NCBI RefSeq assembly: GCF_010587385.1
Contig: NZ_CP047475.1
Location: 806,001-870,000, forward strand
DNA: 64,000 nucleotides
DNA from: Vibrio astriarenae
GTDB lineage: Bacteria; Pseudomonadota; Gammaproteobacteria; Enterobacterales; Vibrionaceae
Direction of reading: 5' to 3'
Shown here in pieces: positions 9,558 to 19,935 of the stretch; the first letter of the stretch is position 1, and every line of letters starts with the position of its first letter. The notes under the pieces are model-generated. The model was not told the DNA's origin. It did not search any database and was given only the letters and a program-made list of their open reading frames with translations. The position numbers and the translations under genes are program-made.

Positions 9558-12131
9558 TTAGTTCGCTACGATGTTTAGAAGTTTACCTGGTACATAGATA
9601 ACTTTACGAACCGTTTTGTCTTCTGTGAACTTAGTAACGTTCTCATCGTTTAGACCTAGCTCTTCGATCTCTTCTTTAGAGATGTCTGCAGGTACAGTCA
9701 GTTTCGCACGTAGCTTGCCGTTAACCTGAACGATGATGAGCTTCTCGTCTTCAACCAGCGCTTTTTCATCGTGAGTCGGCCATTGGGCATTATCAACGTC
9801 AGCAACACCTAGCGCAGCACCCATCTCAAATGAAATGTGCGGAGTGATAGGGTAAAGCATCACGACTACGGCTTTTAGCGCTTCATCAAGGATGGCACGG
9901 TCTTGTATAGATTCTTGAGGTGCTTTTGCTAGTTTGTTCATCAGCTCCATGATGGCAGCGATTGCTGTGTTGAACGTTTGACGACGAGCGATATCGTCAG
10001 TCACTTTCGCGATAGTCTTGTGAACGTCGCGACGAAGTGCTTTTTGGTCGCTAGACAGTGCTGATGTATCCACTGCTTCTGCCGCGCCTTTCGCTGCGTG
10101 CTCGTTGACGAGTTTCCAAACACGTTTTAGGAAGCGGTTTGCGCCTTCTACGCCAGACTCTTGCCACTCAAGCGTCATGTCTGCAGGTGATGCAAACATC
10201 ATGAATAGACGAACAGTATCAGCACCGTACTTGTCGACCATCTCTTGAGGGTCAATACCGTTGTTCTTCGACTTAGACATCTTGATCATGCCCGAGTGTG
10301 CTACGTCACGGCCTTCGTTGTCTTTCGCTGAAGTGATGCGACCTTTACCGTCACGCTCTACAGCTACGTCAGTTGGTGCAACCCACTCTTTACCGCCTTT
10401 GTCGTTCTCAAAGTAGAACGCATCCGCTAGTACCATGCCTTGACATAGCAGTTGCTTGAACGGTTCGTCAGACGTTACGTAACCTGCGTCACGTAGCAGT
10501 TTGTGGAAGAAGCGTGAGTACAGTAGGTGCATACAAGCGTGCTCGATACCACCGATGTACTGGTCTACTGGTAGCCAGTAGTTTGCTTTTTCTGGATCTA
10601 GGATGTCGTCAGCTTGTGGTGAACAGTAACGTGCGTAGTACCAAGAAGACTCCATGAACGTATCGAACGTGTCAGTTTCACGTAGCGCAGGCTCGCCGTT
10701 GAACGTTGTCTTCGCCCACTCTTTGTCAGCTTTGATTGGGCTAGTTACGCCGTCCATTACCACGTCTTCTGGAAGAATTACTGGCAGTTGGTCAGCGAGT
10801 ACTGGGTGAACTTCACCATCTTCAGTCGTTACCATTGGGATTGGAGCACCCCAGTAACGTTGACGAGATACACCCCAGTCACGTAGACGGAAGTTTACTG
10901 TCTTAGTTCCTTTACCTTCTGCTTCAAGCTTGGCTGCGATTGCATCGAACGCTGCTTGGAACTCTAGCCCGTCGAACTCACCTGAATCGAACAGTACGCC
11001 TTTTTCAGTGTACGCCTCTTCAGAGATGTTTAGCTCGCTGTCATCAGCTGGCTTGATCACTGGGATGATGTCTAGACCGTACTTAGTAGCGAACTCATAG
11101 TCACGTTGATCGTGTGCAGGTACTGCCATAACAGCGCCTGTGCCGTAGTCCATCAGTACGAAGTTAGCTACGTAAACAGGAACCTCACGACCGTTCAATG
11201 GGTGAATAGCAGTAAGGCCAGTTGCCATACCCTTCTTCTCCATTGTCGCAAGCTCAGCTTCCGCAACTTTGTTGTTCTTACACTCTTCGATGAACGCGGC
11301 AAGCTCAGGGTTGTTCTCAGCGGCTACGGCTGCTAGAGGGTGACCTGCTGCGATACCCACGTAAGTCACACCCATTAGTGTGTCTGGACGTGTTGTGTAA
11401 ACTTCTAGGTCTTGTTGACCCTTCACTTCGAATTTCAGTTCTACACCTTCAGAGCGGCCGATCCAGTTACGCTGCATGGTCTTAACCATTTCAGGCCAAC
11501 CATCTAGGTTATCTAGGTCGTCTAGTAGCTCTTGAGCGTATTCAGTGATCTTGATGAACCACTGTGGGATCTCTTTTTGCTCTACAGGCGTGTCACAACG
11601 CCAGCAGCAACCGTCTTCTACCTGCTCGTTAGCCAGTACCGTTTGGTCGTTTGGACACCAGTTAACGGATGAGGTCTTCTTGTAAACTAGGCCTTTGTTG
11701 TAAAGCTTAGTGAAGAACTCTTGCTCCCAACGGTAGTATTCAGGCGTACAAGTAGCAAACTCACGGTTCCAGTCGTAACCAAAGCCTAGAAGCTTAAGCT
11801 GGTTTTTCATGTACTCGATGTTTTCGTAAGTCCATGGTGCTGGTGCCGTGTTGTTCTTAACAGCAGCGTTTTCTGCAGGTAGACCAAATGCATCCCAACC
11901 GATTGGTTGCATTACGTTTTTACCCTGCAGGCGTTGGAAACGAGAAACAACATCACCGATTGTGTAGTTACGCACGTGGCCCATGTGCAGTCGGCCACTT
12001 GGGTAAGGGAACATGGATAGACAGTAGAATTTTTCTTTGTTTGGGTCTTCACTTACAACAAAGGTCTTGTTGTCATCCCAGTGCTTTTGAACTTTTTGTT
12101 CAATATCTTGAGGATTGTATTGTTCTTGCAT
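9558..12131 (-). CDS. leuS: Leucyl-tRNA synthetase
   Basis: Class I aminoacyl-tRNA synthetase that charges tRNA-Leu. The protein has 857 residues, close to the E. coli length. The HIGH-type motif is HMGH within [14 protein letters not shown] near residue 45, a CP1 editing insertion occupies about residues 220-415, and KMSKS is in IKMSKSKNN near residue 620. Zinc-binding-type cysteine pairs appear near residues 158 and 175. Codons are strongly biased toward a preferred set, as expected for a highly expressed gene. It heads the leuS-lptE-holA group. Confidence 0.98.
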   Translation of the reverse strand: MQEQYNPQDIEQKVQKHWDDNKTFVVSEDPNKEKFYCLSMFPYPSGRLHMGHVRNYTIGDVVSRFQRLQGKNVMQPIGWDAFGLPAENAAVKNNTAPAPWTYENIEYMKNQLKLLGFGYDWNREFATCTPEYYRWEQEFFTKLYNKGLVYKKTSSVNWCPNDQTVLANEQVEDGCCWRCDTPVEQKEIPQWFIKITEYAQELLDDLDNLDGWPEMVKTMQRNWIGRSEGVELKFEVKGQQDLEVYTTRPDTLMGVTYVGIAAGHPLAAVAAENNPELAAFIEECKNNKVAEAELATMEKKGMATGLTAIHPLNGREVPVYVANFVLMDYGTGAVMAVPAHDQRDYEFATKYGLDIIPVIKPADDSELNISEEAYTEKGVLFDSGEFDGLEFQAAFDAIAAKLEAEGKGTKTVNFRLRDWGVSRQRYWGAPIPMVTTEDGEVHPVLADQLPVILPEDVVMDGVTSPIKADKEWAKTTFNGEPALRETDTFDTFMESSWYYARYCSPQADDILDPEKANYWLPVDQYIGGIEHACMHLLYSRFFHKLLRDAGYVTSDEPFKQLLCQGMVLADAFYFENDKGGKEWVAPTDVAVERDGKGRITSAKDNEGRDVAHSGMIKMSKSKNNGIDPQEMVDKYGADTVRLFMMFASPADMTLEWQESGVEGANRFLKRVWKLVNEHAAKGAAEAVDTSALSSDQKALRRDVHKTIAKVTDDIARRQTFNTAIAAIMELMNKLAKAPQESIQDRAILDEALKAVVVMLYPITPHISFEMGAALGVADVDNAQWPTHDEKALVEDEKLIIVQVNGKLRAKLTVPADISKEEIEELGLNDENVTKFTEDKTVRKVIYVPGKLLNIVAN

Positions 12132-12247
12132 CGATGATATCCGGTTATCTTGGAATTTGTGAGTTCGGTTAGAACAGACTTTAATAGATCGTCATAGAAT
12201 ACCTAAAGGTAAGTGGTACAACAACCATTGTGTTGAGGGAGGTTACT

Positions 12248-12718
12248 ATGCCAAAACGTAAAGCAGGTTATGAAGAGGTGGTTGAGAACGCAATTGAGAC
12301 CATCAAACATAGTCCAGAAGAGCTCAATCATGTGTTAGAGCGGTCAGGGGAGTACCTGGACGCAGCCAATGATATGACTAAAGATGAACTCGCGTTGATT
12401 TCGGCTTACGTCAAATCTGATCTCAAAGAATTTGCTGATAATTATGAAGAAAGTAAGGGCAGCCCTTTCTCTCTCATGATTGCTGATTCTATCTGGCAAG
12501 GGTTGTTGGACATTACTGACCGCACCAAAGTCGAGTGGGTAGAACTGTTTGCTGACCTAGAGCATCAGGGCCTATACCAAGCTGGAGATATGATTGGTTT
12601 AGGGGTGTTGATGTGTGAAAACTGCGCTCACAAAGTAACGTACAATCACCCGACGGTGATCAGTCCTTGTCCGAAATGTGGCAAAACGGCGTTTAGTCGT
12701 CAGCCTCTAAAGCCATAA
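12248..12718 (+). CDS. YbeL-like zinc-ribbon protein (DUF1451)
   Basis: Cytoplasmic protein of 156 residues: an acidic helical N-terminal part and a C-terminal zinc ribbon with CENC and CPKC cysteine pairs. Its function is unknown; the family is DUF1451, with E. coli YbeL as a member. I start at the ATG at 12248, which has a GAGGGAGGT site just upstream, rather than six codons earlier. It is divergent from leuS and convergent with lnt, with a shared terminator after it. Confidence 0.9.
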   Translation: MPKRKAGYEEVVENAIETIKHSPEELNHVLERSGEYLDAANDMTKDELALISAYVKSDLKEFADNYEESKGSPFSLMIADSIWQGLLDITDRTKVEWVELFADLEHQGLYQAGDMIGLGVLMCENCAHKVTYNHPTVISPCPKCGKTAFSRQPLKP

Positions 12719-12750
12719 CGATTGAAGCCACAGTCATTTAATGATTGAGT

Positions 12751-12784
12751 TTAAGCCCCTCTTAACAGGAGGGGCTTAACTTTA
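12751..12784. terminator. Bidirectional terminator between the zinc-ribbon gene and lnt
   Basis: A perfect 11-bp stem TTAAGCCCCTC / GAGGGGCTTAA (12751-12761 and 12769-12779) with a 7-nt loop stands between two convergent genes. The T-runs are short, so termination strength is uncertain. Confidence 0.7.
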
Positions 12785-12785
12785 T

Positions 12786-14300
12786 CTATGCAGTTCTCTT
12801 TCTAAGCCAAGCCGCGAGCAATAGCCCCAATACAGACCAAATATAAAGCGGCCATCGTCCTACACCGTGGTATGGTGTCTGGCCATCGGTCGATTCCACC
12901 TCTGCGGTTAAAACAGCGGTCTCAAACTGCGGGATTTGGGCTACGATATTGCCGCGATAGTCGGTAATCGCAGTCACACCGTTGTTGGTTGAGCGGATGA
13001 CGGGTTTACCCAACTCAAGAGCGCGCATGCGAGCAATTTCCATATGCTGTTGCGGGCCAATCGAGTCACCAAACCATGCATCATTAGATAGCGTCAGAAT
13101 AAAGTCGGTATCATCATTCACGTTGTGCCGAATCTGTTCATTGAAGATGATCTCGTAACACAAGGCTGCAGCGAAGTCTTTGCCATTAGCCACGACATTA
13201 GGCTGAACATAAGCCCCACGGCTGAACGAGGACATTGGCAGATTGAAGAAAGGGGCCAGCGGTCGAAAAATATCTTCAAATGGCACAAACTCTCCGAACG
13301 GCAGTAAGTGATGTTTATGGTAGCGATCTTCGGGGTTGTAGCTGTAATCCTGACCCGTCTGACCAACCGCCAGTACGCTATTATAATAAAGCCCTTCATC
13401 ACTGCGGTTGATCACGCCAGTGATCATAGCGCTATCATATTCTTTTACCAACGCATCGAGATTCGCCAGATAGGACGCTATTTCATACTCGAAAGCAGGA
13501 ATAGCCGCTTCCGGCCAGATAATAATGTCTGCATCACGGTGATCTTTAGTGAGATCCGTGTATTTGATGATGGTTGGCCAACGCTCGCTAGGTAGCCATT
13601 TAGAGGCTTGATCAATATTGCCTTGTACCAGGGCAAAGCTGGTTCTCGAATCAGGATTTGGTGTTACCCAGTGGGCTGCATTCAAGCCATAACCAGTAGC
13701 GAAGATGACTGCGGGAGCAAGTGCAAGGCTCCAGCGTTTTGTCAGTAGCGTAAGTGTTGTGAGTGAGGCAATCAGTAGGGTGGCAAAAGTGACTAAGTCG
13801 ACACCACCAAGCGGGGCGAAGTTACCTAGCGGAGAGTCAATCTGGCTGTAGCCCATCCATAACCAAGGAAATCCTGTCATCACCCAGCCACGCAGCCAGT
13901 CGCTGATGAGCCACAAAATAGGCACAGCAAGGGCGTAGCGCGTTAGATTGTTCTTGGGAAAGTATCGGTTAGTAATACCAGCAAAAAGCGCTGGGTATAC
14001 CGCAAGATAGCCAATGAGAAGCGCCATCAAAAACAAGCTGGCAATCTTTGGCATGCCACCAAAGGTATCAATACTGACATGCACCCAGCTAATACCAGTG
14101 GCAAAGCTACCAATTCCCCACAGCCATCCAAGCCAAGCAGCTTGTTTTGCAGAGCGTGATTGAATCAGTATTAGAAACAGTAATATGCTGACAAGGGCTA
14201 ATGGCCAAAGTCCATAAGGGGCAAAGGCGAGAGTAGACAGCGCTCCTGCTGCAATAGCGAGTAGACTGAGGAAAAACTTGTTGTTAAAAACCACGGCCAT
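12786..14300 (-). CDS. lnt: Apolipoprotein N-acyltransferase Lnt
   Basis: Adds the third acyl chain to outer-membrane lipoproteins such as RlpA, LptE and LolB encoded in this window. It has several N-terminal membrane helices, then a nitrilase-like periplasmic domain with the catalytic triad candidates: Glu in IIWPEAAIP, Lys in the [11 protein letters not shown] region, and Cys in [10 protein letters not shown] begin at the ATG at 14300 (MAVVFNNK, 504 residues); in-frame starts up to 14366 would add an unconserved tail crossing a hairpin, and 14324 is a possible alternative. It is last in ybeZ-ybeY-corC-lnt. Confidence 0.93.
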   Translation of the reverse strand: MAVVFNNKFFLSLLAIAAGALSTLAFAPYGLWPLALVSILLFLILIQSRSAKQAAWLGWLWGIGSFATGISWVHVSIDTFGGMPKIASLFLMALLIGYLAVYPALFAGITNRYFPKNNLTRYALAVPILWLISDWLRGWVMTGFPWLWMGYSQIDSPLGNFAPLGGVDLVTFATLLIASLTTLTLLTKRWSLALAPAVIFATGYGLNAAHWVTPNPDSRTSFALVQGNIDQASKWLPSERWPTIIKYTDLTKDHRDADIIIWPEAAIPAFEYEIASYLANLDALVKEYDSAMITGVINRSDEGLYYNSVLAVGQTGQDYSYNPEDRYHKHHLLPFGEFVPFEDIFRPLAPFFNLPMSSFSRGAYVQPNVVANGKDFAAALCYEIIFNEQIRHNVNDDTDFILTLSNDAWFGDSIGPQQHMEIARMRALELGKPVIRSTNNGVTAITDYRGNIVAQIPQFETAVLTAEVESTDGQTPYHGVGRWPLYIWSVLGLLLAAWLRKRTA

Positions 14301-14329
14301 AAATCTATCTTTTGATTGTTCCATAAAAT

Positions 14330-14375
14330 ATGGGCAAGCCTGAGTAGACTTGCCCATGATACCCACACTGTGGGT
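14330..14375. repeat. Two adjacent inverted repeats between corC and lnt
   Basis: ATGGGCAAG (14330-14338) pairs with CTTGCCCAT (14349-14357), and the next 15 bp (14361-14375) form the perfect palindrome ACCCACA-C-TGTGGGT. They fill the corC-lnt gap inside the operon. They may act as an mRNA processing or attenuation element, or the palindrome may be a protein-binding site; the sequence alone does not decide. Confidence 0.55.
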
Positions 14376-14399
14376 GATCGTATTTACGCTTGTTGCGCG

Positions 14400-15302
14400 T
14401 TATTCTTGAGTTTCAATCGGTTGCGTTTGAATCTCAGGAATGGTCACCTGAAGTTGCATGATGCGGCGGTTGTCCGCTGCCATGATCTTGAATAGGTAAC
14501 CCTCAATTTCTACCATTTCACCACGAGAGGGCAGGTGACCAAAGGCTGTCATTACTAGACCGCCGATGGTATCCACTTCTTCCGTGCTGAACTGGGTATC
14601 AAATTGTTCGTTGAAGTCGTCAATAGTGGTAAGCGCTTTAATTGAGAAAGTGTGCTTACTTAACTTGCGAATATCCAACTCATCTTCATCATCGAATTCG
14701 TCTTCGATTTCACCAACGATCTCTTCGAGAATATCCTCGATGGTAACGAGACCTGAAACCCCACCAAATTCATCCACGACAATCGCCATATGGTAGCGTT
14801 CTTCACGGAATTCTTTGAGAAGTCTATCGACTCGCTTGCTCTCTGGCACCACTACCGCAGGGCGAATGACTTGTTGAATGTCGAACGGCTCACTATCAGA
14901 GCCTAGGTAGCGCAGCAAATCTTTTGCTAGCAAAATACCCTCAACATGGTCTTTGTCTTCGCTGATCACAGGGTAGCGAGAGTGCTGTGCATCTGTCATC
15001 AAAGTTACAATGTCGTCAAAAGCTTCATTGAGGTCAATGGTGACAATTTGAGAGCGCGGGATCATGATGTCACGAACACGTTGCTCTGATATTTCCATGA
15101 CACCTTCGAGCATATCTCGGGTGTCATGGTCAATAAGGTCGTTTTCCTCGGAGTCACGAATGACATCTACGAGTTCTTGACGGTCTTTAGGCTCACCTTG
15201 GAAAAGCTGCCCGATACGTTCAAATAAAGTCTTGCGACTCGGACCTTCAGATTTTTCTTTCTTACTACTTTCGTTAGAAGAGGGAGGGTTTTCTTCGTTC
15301 AT
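14400..15302 (-). CDS. corC: CorC/YbeX family CBS-domain protein
   Basis: Cytoplasmic protein of 300 residues without membrane segments, with two CBS domains (about residues 65-190, beginning [10 protein letters not shown]) and a C-terminal CorC/HlyC transporter-associated domain. The family was first linked to magnesium/cobalt efflux; work on E. coli YbeX points to ribosome-related roles, which fits its position between ybeY and lnt. Its precise activity is not settled. It lies 61 nt after ybeY on the same strand. Confidence 0.93.
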   Translation of the reverse strand: MNEENPPSSNESSKKEKSEGPSRKTLFERIGQLFQGEPKDRQELVDVIRDSEENDLIDHDTRDMLEGVMEISEQRVRDIMIPRSQIVTIDLNEAFDDIVTLMTDAQHSRYPVISEDKDHVEGILLAKDLLRYLGSDSEPFDIQQVIRPAVVVPESKRVDRLLKEFREERYHMAIVVDEFGGVSGLVTIEDILEEIVGEIEDEFDDEDELDIRKLSKHTFSIKALTTIDDFNEQFDTQFSTEEVDTIGGLVMTAFGHLPSRGEMVEIEGYLFKIMAADNRRIMQLQVTIPEIQTQPIETQE

Positions 15303-15363
15303 TGTTTCTCAGTTAAGTAACGCTATCAAAGTGTGATAGCACACATATAAGGCATTGAAAAAA

Positions 15364-15831
15364 CTAGCTTTCTTTCTCTGCTATGTAAGGGTCTTCAAAC
15401 CCTAACTTCTGCATAATTTCGGTTTCGAGGGATTCCATCTCATCCGCTTCATCATCCTCGATATGATCATAACCTAGCAGATGCAAGCTACCATGTACAA
15501 CCATATGAGCCCAGTGGGCGTTCAAGGGCTTGTTTTGCTCTTGTGCCTCACGTTCAACTACCTGACGGCAGATGATCAGGTCGCCCAAAAGATCCAACTC
15601 AATCCCCGGTGGTGTTTCGAAAGGAAATGACAATACGTTGGTTGGTTTGTCTTTTCCACGATACTCATGGTTAAGTTGATGGCTCTCTTGCTCGTCAACG
15701 ATGCGTATCGTCACCTCGGCTTGAGGTTGAAACAGAGTAACAGCCGCGTCTAGCCACTGTTGAATCAGTGTTTCACTTGGCAAGTTAGCTTCATCTTCTA
15801 CAGCTAGCTGCAGATCAAGGGCGATGCTCAT
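15364..15831 (-). CDS. ybeY: Endoribonuclease YbeY
   Basis: Metal-dependent endoribonuclease for 16S rRNA 3'-end maturation and quality control of 70S ribosomes. The protein has 155 residues; the zinc-binding motif HxxxHxxxxxH is seen as [15 protein letters not shown] near residues 110-125, preceded by the conserved NVLSFPFE. The start is 13 nt beyond the ybeZ stop, as in the conserved ybeZ-ybeY pair. Confidence 0.97.
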   Translation of the reverse strand: MSIALDLQLAVEDEANLPSETLIQQWLDAAVTLFQPQAEVTIRIVDEQESHQLNHEYRGKDKPTNVLSFPFETPPGIELDLLGDLIICRQVVEREAQEQNKPLNAHWAHMVVHGSLHLLGYDHIEDDEADEMESLETEIMQKLGFEDPYIAEKES

Positions 15832-15844
15832 TGGCTCGGTTCTC

Positions 15845-16942
15845 TTATTGTTTTGTGACTTCTTCTGCGGCGTTTAGTTCCGCTTTTGCGCTTTCAAGCA
15901 GTTTCGCTTCACGTTCCTCACGGCGACGCTTCTCAAACTCTTTGCGCTCTTTCTGATCTTGCGCTTCCCACTTTTCATAGGCATTAACGATACGCGCAAC
16001 AACCGGGTGGCGAACAACGTCATCCGACTGGAAGAAGTTAAAGCTGATCTCATCGACCTCACTCAACACTTCAATTGCGTGGCGCAGGCCTGATTTGGCA
16101 CCGCGTGGCAAGTCAATCTGGGTGATATCACCGGTGATAACGGCGCGAGAGTTGAAGCCGATACGGGTCAAGAACATCTTCATCTGTTCAACCGTCGTGT
16201 TTTGGCTCTCGTCGAGAATGATGAACGCATCATTCAGTGTACGACCACGCATATAAGCCAATGGCGCAACTTCAATCACGTTACGCTCGATGAGCTTTTC
16301 AACGCGCTCGAAGCCCAGCATTTCAAATAAGGCATCGTAGAGTGGGCGCAAATACGGGTCGACTTTTTGGCTCAAATCACCCGGCAAGAACCCCAGTTTT
16401 TCGCCCGCTTCTACCGCAGGTCGAGTCAATAGAATACGACGAATCTCTTGACGCTCTAGCGCATCAACTGCAGCAGCAACCGCTAGGTAAGTTTTACCGG
16501 TACCTGCAGGACCAATACCAAAGCTAATGTCGTGCGTTACCATGTTGACAAGGTACTGGGCTTGATTCGGTGTACGTGGTTTGATCACGCCTTTTTTGGT
16601 CTTAATAAAGACCTCTTTGCCGTGCTCAATCGTTGCTTCAGTATTTTGCTCTAAAATCCCCGTCTCTTTGATCGCAAGATGAATCTGCTCTGGCTCAATG
16701 TCGGGAATATTACCGCGAACTGGCGCTGTATTGACGTAGAGCGTCTTTAGAATTTCAAGGGCAGCAGCAGACGTGTGCGGTTTTCCTACGATGGTAAAGA
16801 AGTTGCCACGATAGCTGATTTCAACGCCAAGTCGACGCTCTAGGTGTTTGATATTGTCGTCAAAAGGACCACAAAGACTGGCAAGGCGACGGTTATCAGA
16901 CGGTTCTAGGTCGATCTCTAGTGTAACAATTTTATTGCTCAA
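15845..16942 (-). CDS. ybeZ: PhoH-like ATPase YbeZ
   Basis: Cytoplasmic NTPase of 365 residues, a partner of YbeY in rRNA processing. Walker A is GPAGTGKT (about residues 143-150) and Walker B is FIILDES, followed by QNTT. The N-terminus is a KH-like segment and the C-terminus a charged, probably coiled tail rich in Lys, Arg and Glu (about residues 320-365). It heads the ybeZ-ybeY-corC-lnt operon. Confidence 0.95.
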   Translation of the reverse strand: MSNKIVTLEIDLEPSDNRRLASLCGPFDDNIKHLERRLGVEISYRGNFFTIVGKPHTSAAALEILKTLYVNTAPVRGNIPDIEPEQIHLAIKETGILEQNTEATIEHGKEVFIKTKKGVIKPRTPNQAQYLVNMVTHDISFGIGPAGTGKTYLAVAAAVDALERQEIRRILLTRPAVEAGEKLGFLPGDLSQKVDPYLRPLYDALFEMLGFERVEKLIERNVIEVAPLAYMRGRTLNDAFIILDESQNTTVEQMKMFLTRIGFNSRAVITGDITQIDLPRGAKSGLRHAIEVLSEVDEISFNFFQSDDVVRHPVVARIVNAYEKWEAQDQKERKEFEKRRREEREAKLLESAKAELNAAEEVTKQ

Positions 16943-17006
16943 ATTAGCCTCTCATGTTGTGCCATATTCATTGTGCTACGAGTGTGCGCTTGGCTCACGA
17001 ATAGCA

Positions 17007-17032
17007 AGAAGCCCGATTGAGACCGGGCTTCT
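17007..17032 (-). terminator. Stem-loop between miaB and ybeZ
   Basis: AGAAGCCCG (17007-17015) pairs with CGGGCTTCT (17024-17032). It lies downstream of miaB on the minus strand, but the following T-run is poor, so read-through into ybeZ is likely. Confidence 0.6.
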
Positions 17033-17116
17033 AATGGCGGTATCCTAACCCTAAGATGGTCACTCAGAGTTGGATTTTCAAGCTCTCAACTAGAGCTTTA
17101 TATGGAGAATGTGCAA

Positions 17117-18541
17117 TTATGGTGTAAATGTCGCTACACCCAGCTCATCTTCACGCTTGGTCTTCGCCATCATTTGAGTTGGTGAGATCACGCTGCGAAG
17201 GTCCATCTCTTTTTCTGTACGAACGATTTCGCCGCGAAGAGAGTTTGCAAATACATCTGTGATTTTTACATCAACAAACTGACCAATAAGGTCTGCGCTA
17301 CCCTCAAAGTTGACAACGCGGTTGTTTTCCGTACGTGCACGAAGCTCCATTAGGTTCTTCTTCGATGGGCCTTCAACCAATACACGCTGTTCAGTATCAA
17401 GCATCTGACGTGAATAACGCATCGCTTGGCTATTTACCACTTGTTGCAGCTCATATAGGCGCTCTTTCTTCTCTTGCTCAGGTGTGTCACACGGGTAATC
17501 TGCCGCTGGCGTACCTGGACGTGGAGAGAAGATGAAGCTGAAACTCATGTCAAAATCGACATCTTTGATTAGCTTCATTGTGTCTTGGAAATCTTTGTCT
17601 GTTTCACCCGGGAAACCAACGATAAAGTCAGAGCTGATGTGGATATCAGGACGCGCTTTACGTAGTTTGCGAATGATTGACTTGTACTCGATCGCTGTGT
17701 GAGGGCGTTTCATTGCCGTCAGGATACGGTCACTACCACTTTGTACCGGCAGATGAAGGAAGCTCACAAGCTCAGGTGTATCTTCATAAACTGCAATGAT
17801 GTCATCACCAAACTCAAGTGGGTGGCTCGTTGTAAAGCGGATACGGTCGATACCATCAATAGAAGCAACAAGGCGAAGCAGCTCTGCAAATGTACAGATG
17901 TCACCATCGTGCATTGGGCCACGGTATGCGTTTACGTTTTGACCCAGAAGGTTAACTTCACGTACACCTTGGTCAGCAAGCTGTGCAATCTCAAATAGCA
18001 CGTCGTCCATCGGACGGCTCACTTCCTCACCACGAGTATATGGTACAACACAGTAAGTACAGTACTTAGAACAGCCTTCCATGATAGAAACGAATGCCGT
18101 CGCACCTTCAGCACGCGGCTCAGGTAGGCGGTCAAACTTCTCTATCTCTGGGAATGAAATATCCATGACTGGCGCATCGTCGTTTTGCGACTGCTTGATC
18201 ATCTCAGGTAGACGGTGAAGTGTTTGTGGGCCGAAGATAACGTCAACAAATGGTGCACGCTCACGGATGTGGTCACCCTCTTGAGTCGCAACACAGCCGC
18301 CCACGCCGATAACCACGCCTTCTTTCTTGTCTTTAAGTGTCTTCCAACGACCAAGCTGGTGGAATACCTTCTCTTGCGCTTTTTCACGGATAGAACAGGT
18401 ATTGAGTAGAAGTACATCTGCCTCTTCTGGATCTTCTGTTAGTTCAAAGCCATTCGCGGCATTTAGAAGGTCAGCCATTTTTGATGAATCGTATTCGTTC
18501 ATCTGGCAGCCCCAGGTCTTAATTAGCAGTTTCTTACTCAT
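17117..18541 (-). CDS. miaB: tRNA-2-methylthio-N6-dimethylallyladenosine synthase MiaB
   Basis: Radical-SAM methylthiotransferase acting on i6A37 of tRNAs. The protein has 474 residues from the ATG at 18541 ([15 protein letters not shown]); an in-frame extension of 13 codons lacks family similarity. The MTTase domain holds three cluster cysteines ([24 protein letters not shown]), then the radical-[11 protein letters not shown] near residue 157, and a C-terminal TRAM domain. Gene length matches E. coli MiaB as I recall it. Confidence 0.97.
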   Translation of the reverse strand: MSKKLLIKTWGCQMNEYDSSKMADLLNAANGFELTEDPEEADVLLLNTCSIREKAQEKVFHQLGRWKTLKDKKEGVVIGVGGCVATQEGDHIRERAPFVDVIFGPQTLHRLPEMIKQSQNDDAPVMDISFPEIEKFDRLPEPRAEGATAFVSIMEGCSKYCTYCVVPYTRGEEVSRPMDDVLFEIAQLADQGVREVNLLGQNVNAYRGPMHDGDICTFAELLRLVASIDGIDRIRFTTSHPLEFGDDIIAVYEDTPELVSFLHLPVQSGSDRILTAMKRPHTAIEYKSIIRKLRKARPDIHISSDFIVGFPGETDKDFQDTMKLIKDVDFDMSFSFIFSPRPGTPAADYPCDTPEQEKKERLYELQQVVNSQAMRYSRQMLDTEQRVLVEGPSKKNLMELRARTENNRVVNFEGSADLIGQFVDVKITDVFANSLRGEIVRTEKEMDLRSVISPTQMMAKTKREDELGVATFTP

Positions 18542-18783
18542 CTTTGTTCGCTCGATCGTTAGTTTAAAATAAGGGAGCAAATCGCCCAGCGTATCTCCGC
18601 GCAGCGGTGGAAATCGAGGTGCTGCTGCGGCAAGCGGCGTATTGTACTGCTTTCATCTGCACCGCGCCACTATTGATTCAATCACGGAATAGACCAGCAA
18701 AATGTGCCTTTTATACTTACAATTTATAGGCGAAAACGTACAATCGAAAATAGACGATAAATCAGTTAGATAATGAGTAAATA

Positions 18784-19935
18784 ATGAACAAGTATGATAT
18801 TGCCATTGTGGGCGGTGGCATGGTTGGTGCAGCGTTAGCGGTAGGCTTTGCAAAGCAGGGGCGTAAAGTCGCCGTGATTGAAGGGCACAAGCCGACACCA
18901 TACTCCCCAGACCAATCGATGGATATTCGAGTATCGGCAATATCGGAAGCTTCGGTACGCTTGCTAGAGCAGCTTGGCGCTTGGCAACATACCGTGCAGA
19001 AGCGCGTTTGCCCTTATCGTCGCCTAGAAACGTGGGAACATCCTGAATGCCGTACCCGTTTTAGTGCTCAAGAGATGCAGCTTGATCAGTTAGGCTATAT
19101 TGTCGAAAATCGCCTGATTCAACTGGGTCTATGGCAAGAGTTTGAGCAATACGACAACCTTGACGTGTTGTGCTCTGAGGAATTAGACACCATGACCTTT
19201 GGTGAAGAAGATAATCACCTTCACCTCGTGTCCGGAAAGACGGTTCAAGCGAGTTGGGTGGTAGGCGCGGACGGTGCCAACTCAAAAGTCCGTCGCTTGT
19301 CAGGGATAGGCATAACCGCTTGGGATTATCGTCAACACTGTATGTTGATCAATGTCGAAACAGAACAGGATCAGCAAGACATCACTTGGCAGCAGTTTCT
19401 TCCTTCTGGGCCTCGCTCTTTCTTACCCTTGTGTGGTCAACAAGGCTCACTAGTTTGGTATGACTCACCGAAACGGATCAAACAGTTGATGGCATTGAAT
19501 CACACGCAGCTTGAGCAGGAAATAGTCCGTCATTTCCCTCAAGAGCTCGGTGGAATCACGGTATTGCAAAAAGGCGCTTTCCCCCTCACTCGTCGTCACG
19601 CTCAAACCTACATTAATCAACGCTGTGTACTCGTTGGCGATGCAGCGCACACGATTAATCCACTCGCAGGGCAAGGCGTGAACTTGGGCTTTAAAGATGC
19701 TCAGTGTTTACTCGATGTCACCGCCGAAAAAGCGTTGACCCCTGAAGGGATGAAGCAATATCAGCAACGACGCTATCCAGATAATTTGCTGATGCAAACG
19801 GGTATGGATGTCTTTTACAAGGGCTTTAGTAATCAATTGCCGCCGCTGCAATTCGCCCGCAATGCTCTGCTGAAACTTGCAGAGCATTCGGGGCCAATCA
19901 AACAGCAGGTATTAAAATACGCATTAGGCTTGTGA
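18784..19935 (+). CDS. ubiF: Ubiquinone-pathway FAD hydroxylase UbiF
   Basis: Flavin monooxygenase that hydroxylates the demethoxy-ubiquinone ring (C6) in ubiquinone synthesis. The protein has 383 residues. The FAD-binding GGGMVGAALA lies near residue 10, the second FAD motif is VVGADGANSKVRR, and GDAAHTINPLAGQGVN near residue 285 is typical of the UbiH/UbiF/VisC group. The choice of UbiF over UbiH rests mainly on position next to miaB. Its 3' end overlaps that of the convergent RND pump gene by 12 nt. Confidence 0.9.
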   Translation: MNKYDIAIVGGGMVGAALAVGFAKQGRKVAVIEGHKPTPYSPDQSMDIRVSAISEASVRLLEQLGAWQHTVQKRVCPYRRLETWEHPECRTRFSAQEMQLDQLGYIVENRLIQLGLWQEFEQYDNLDVLCSEELDTMTFGEEDNHLHLVSGKTVQASWVVGADGANSKVRRLSGIGITAWDYRQHCMLINVETEQDQQDITWQQFLPSGPRSFLPLCGQQGSLVWYDSPKRIKQLMALNHTQLEQEIVRHFPQELGGITVLQKGAFPLTRRHAQTYINQRCVLVGDAAHTINPLAGQGVNLGFKDAQCLLDVTAEKALTPEGMKQYQQRRYPDNLLMQTGMDVFYKGFSNQLPPLQFARNALLKLAEHSGPIKQQVLKYALGL

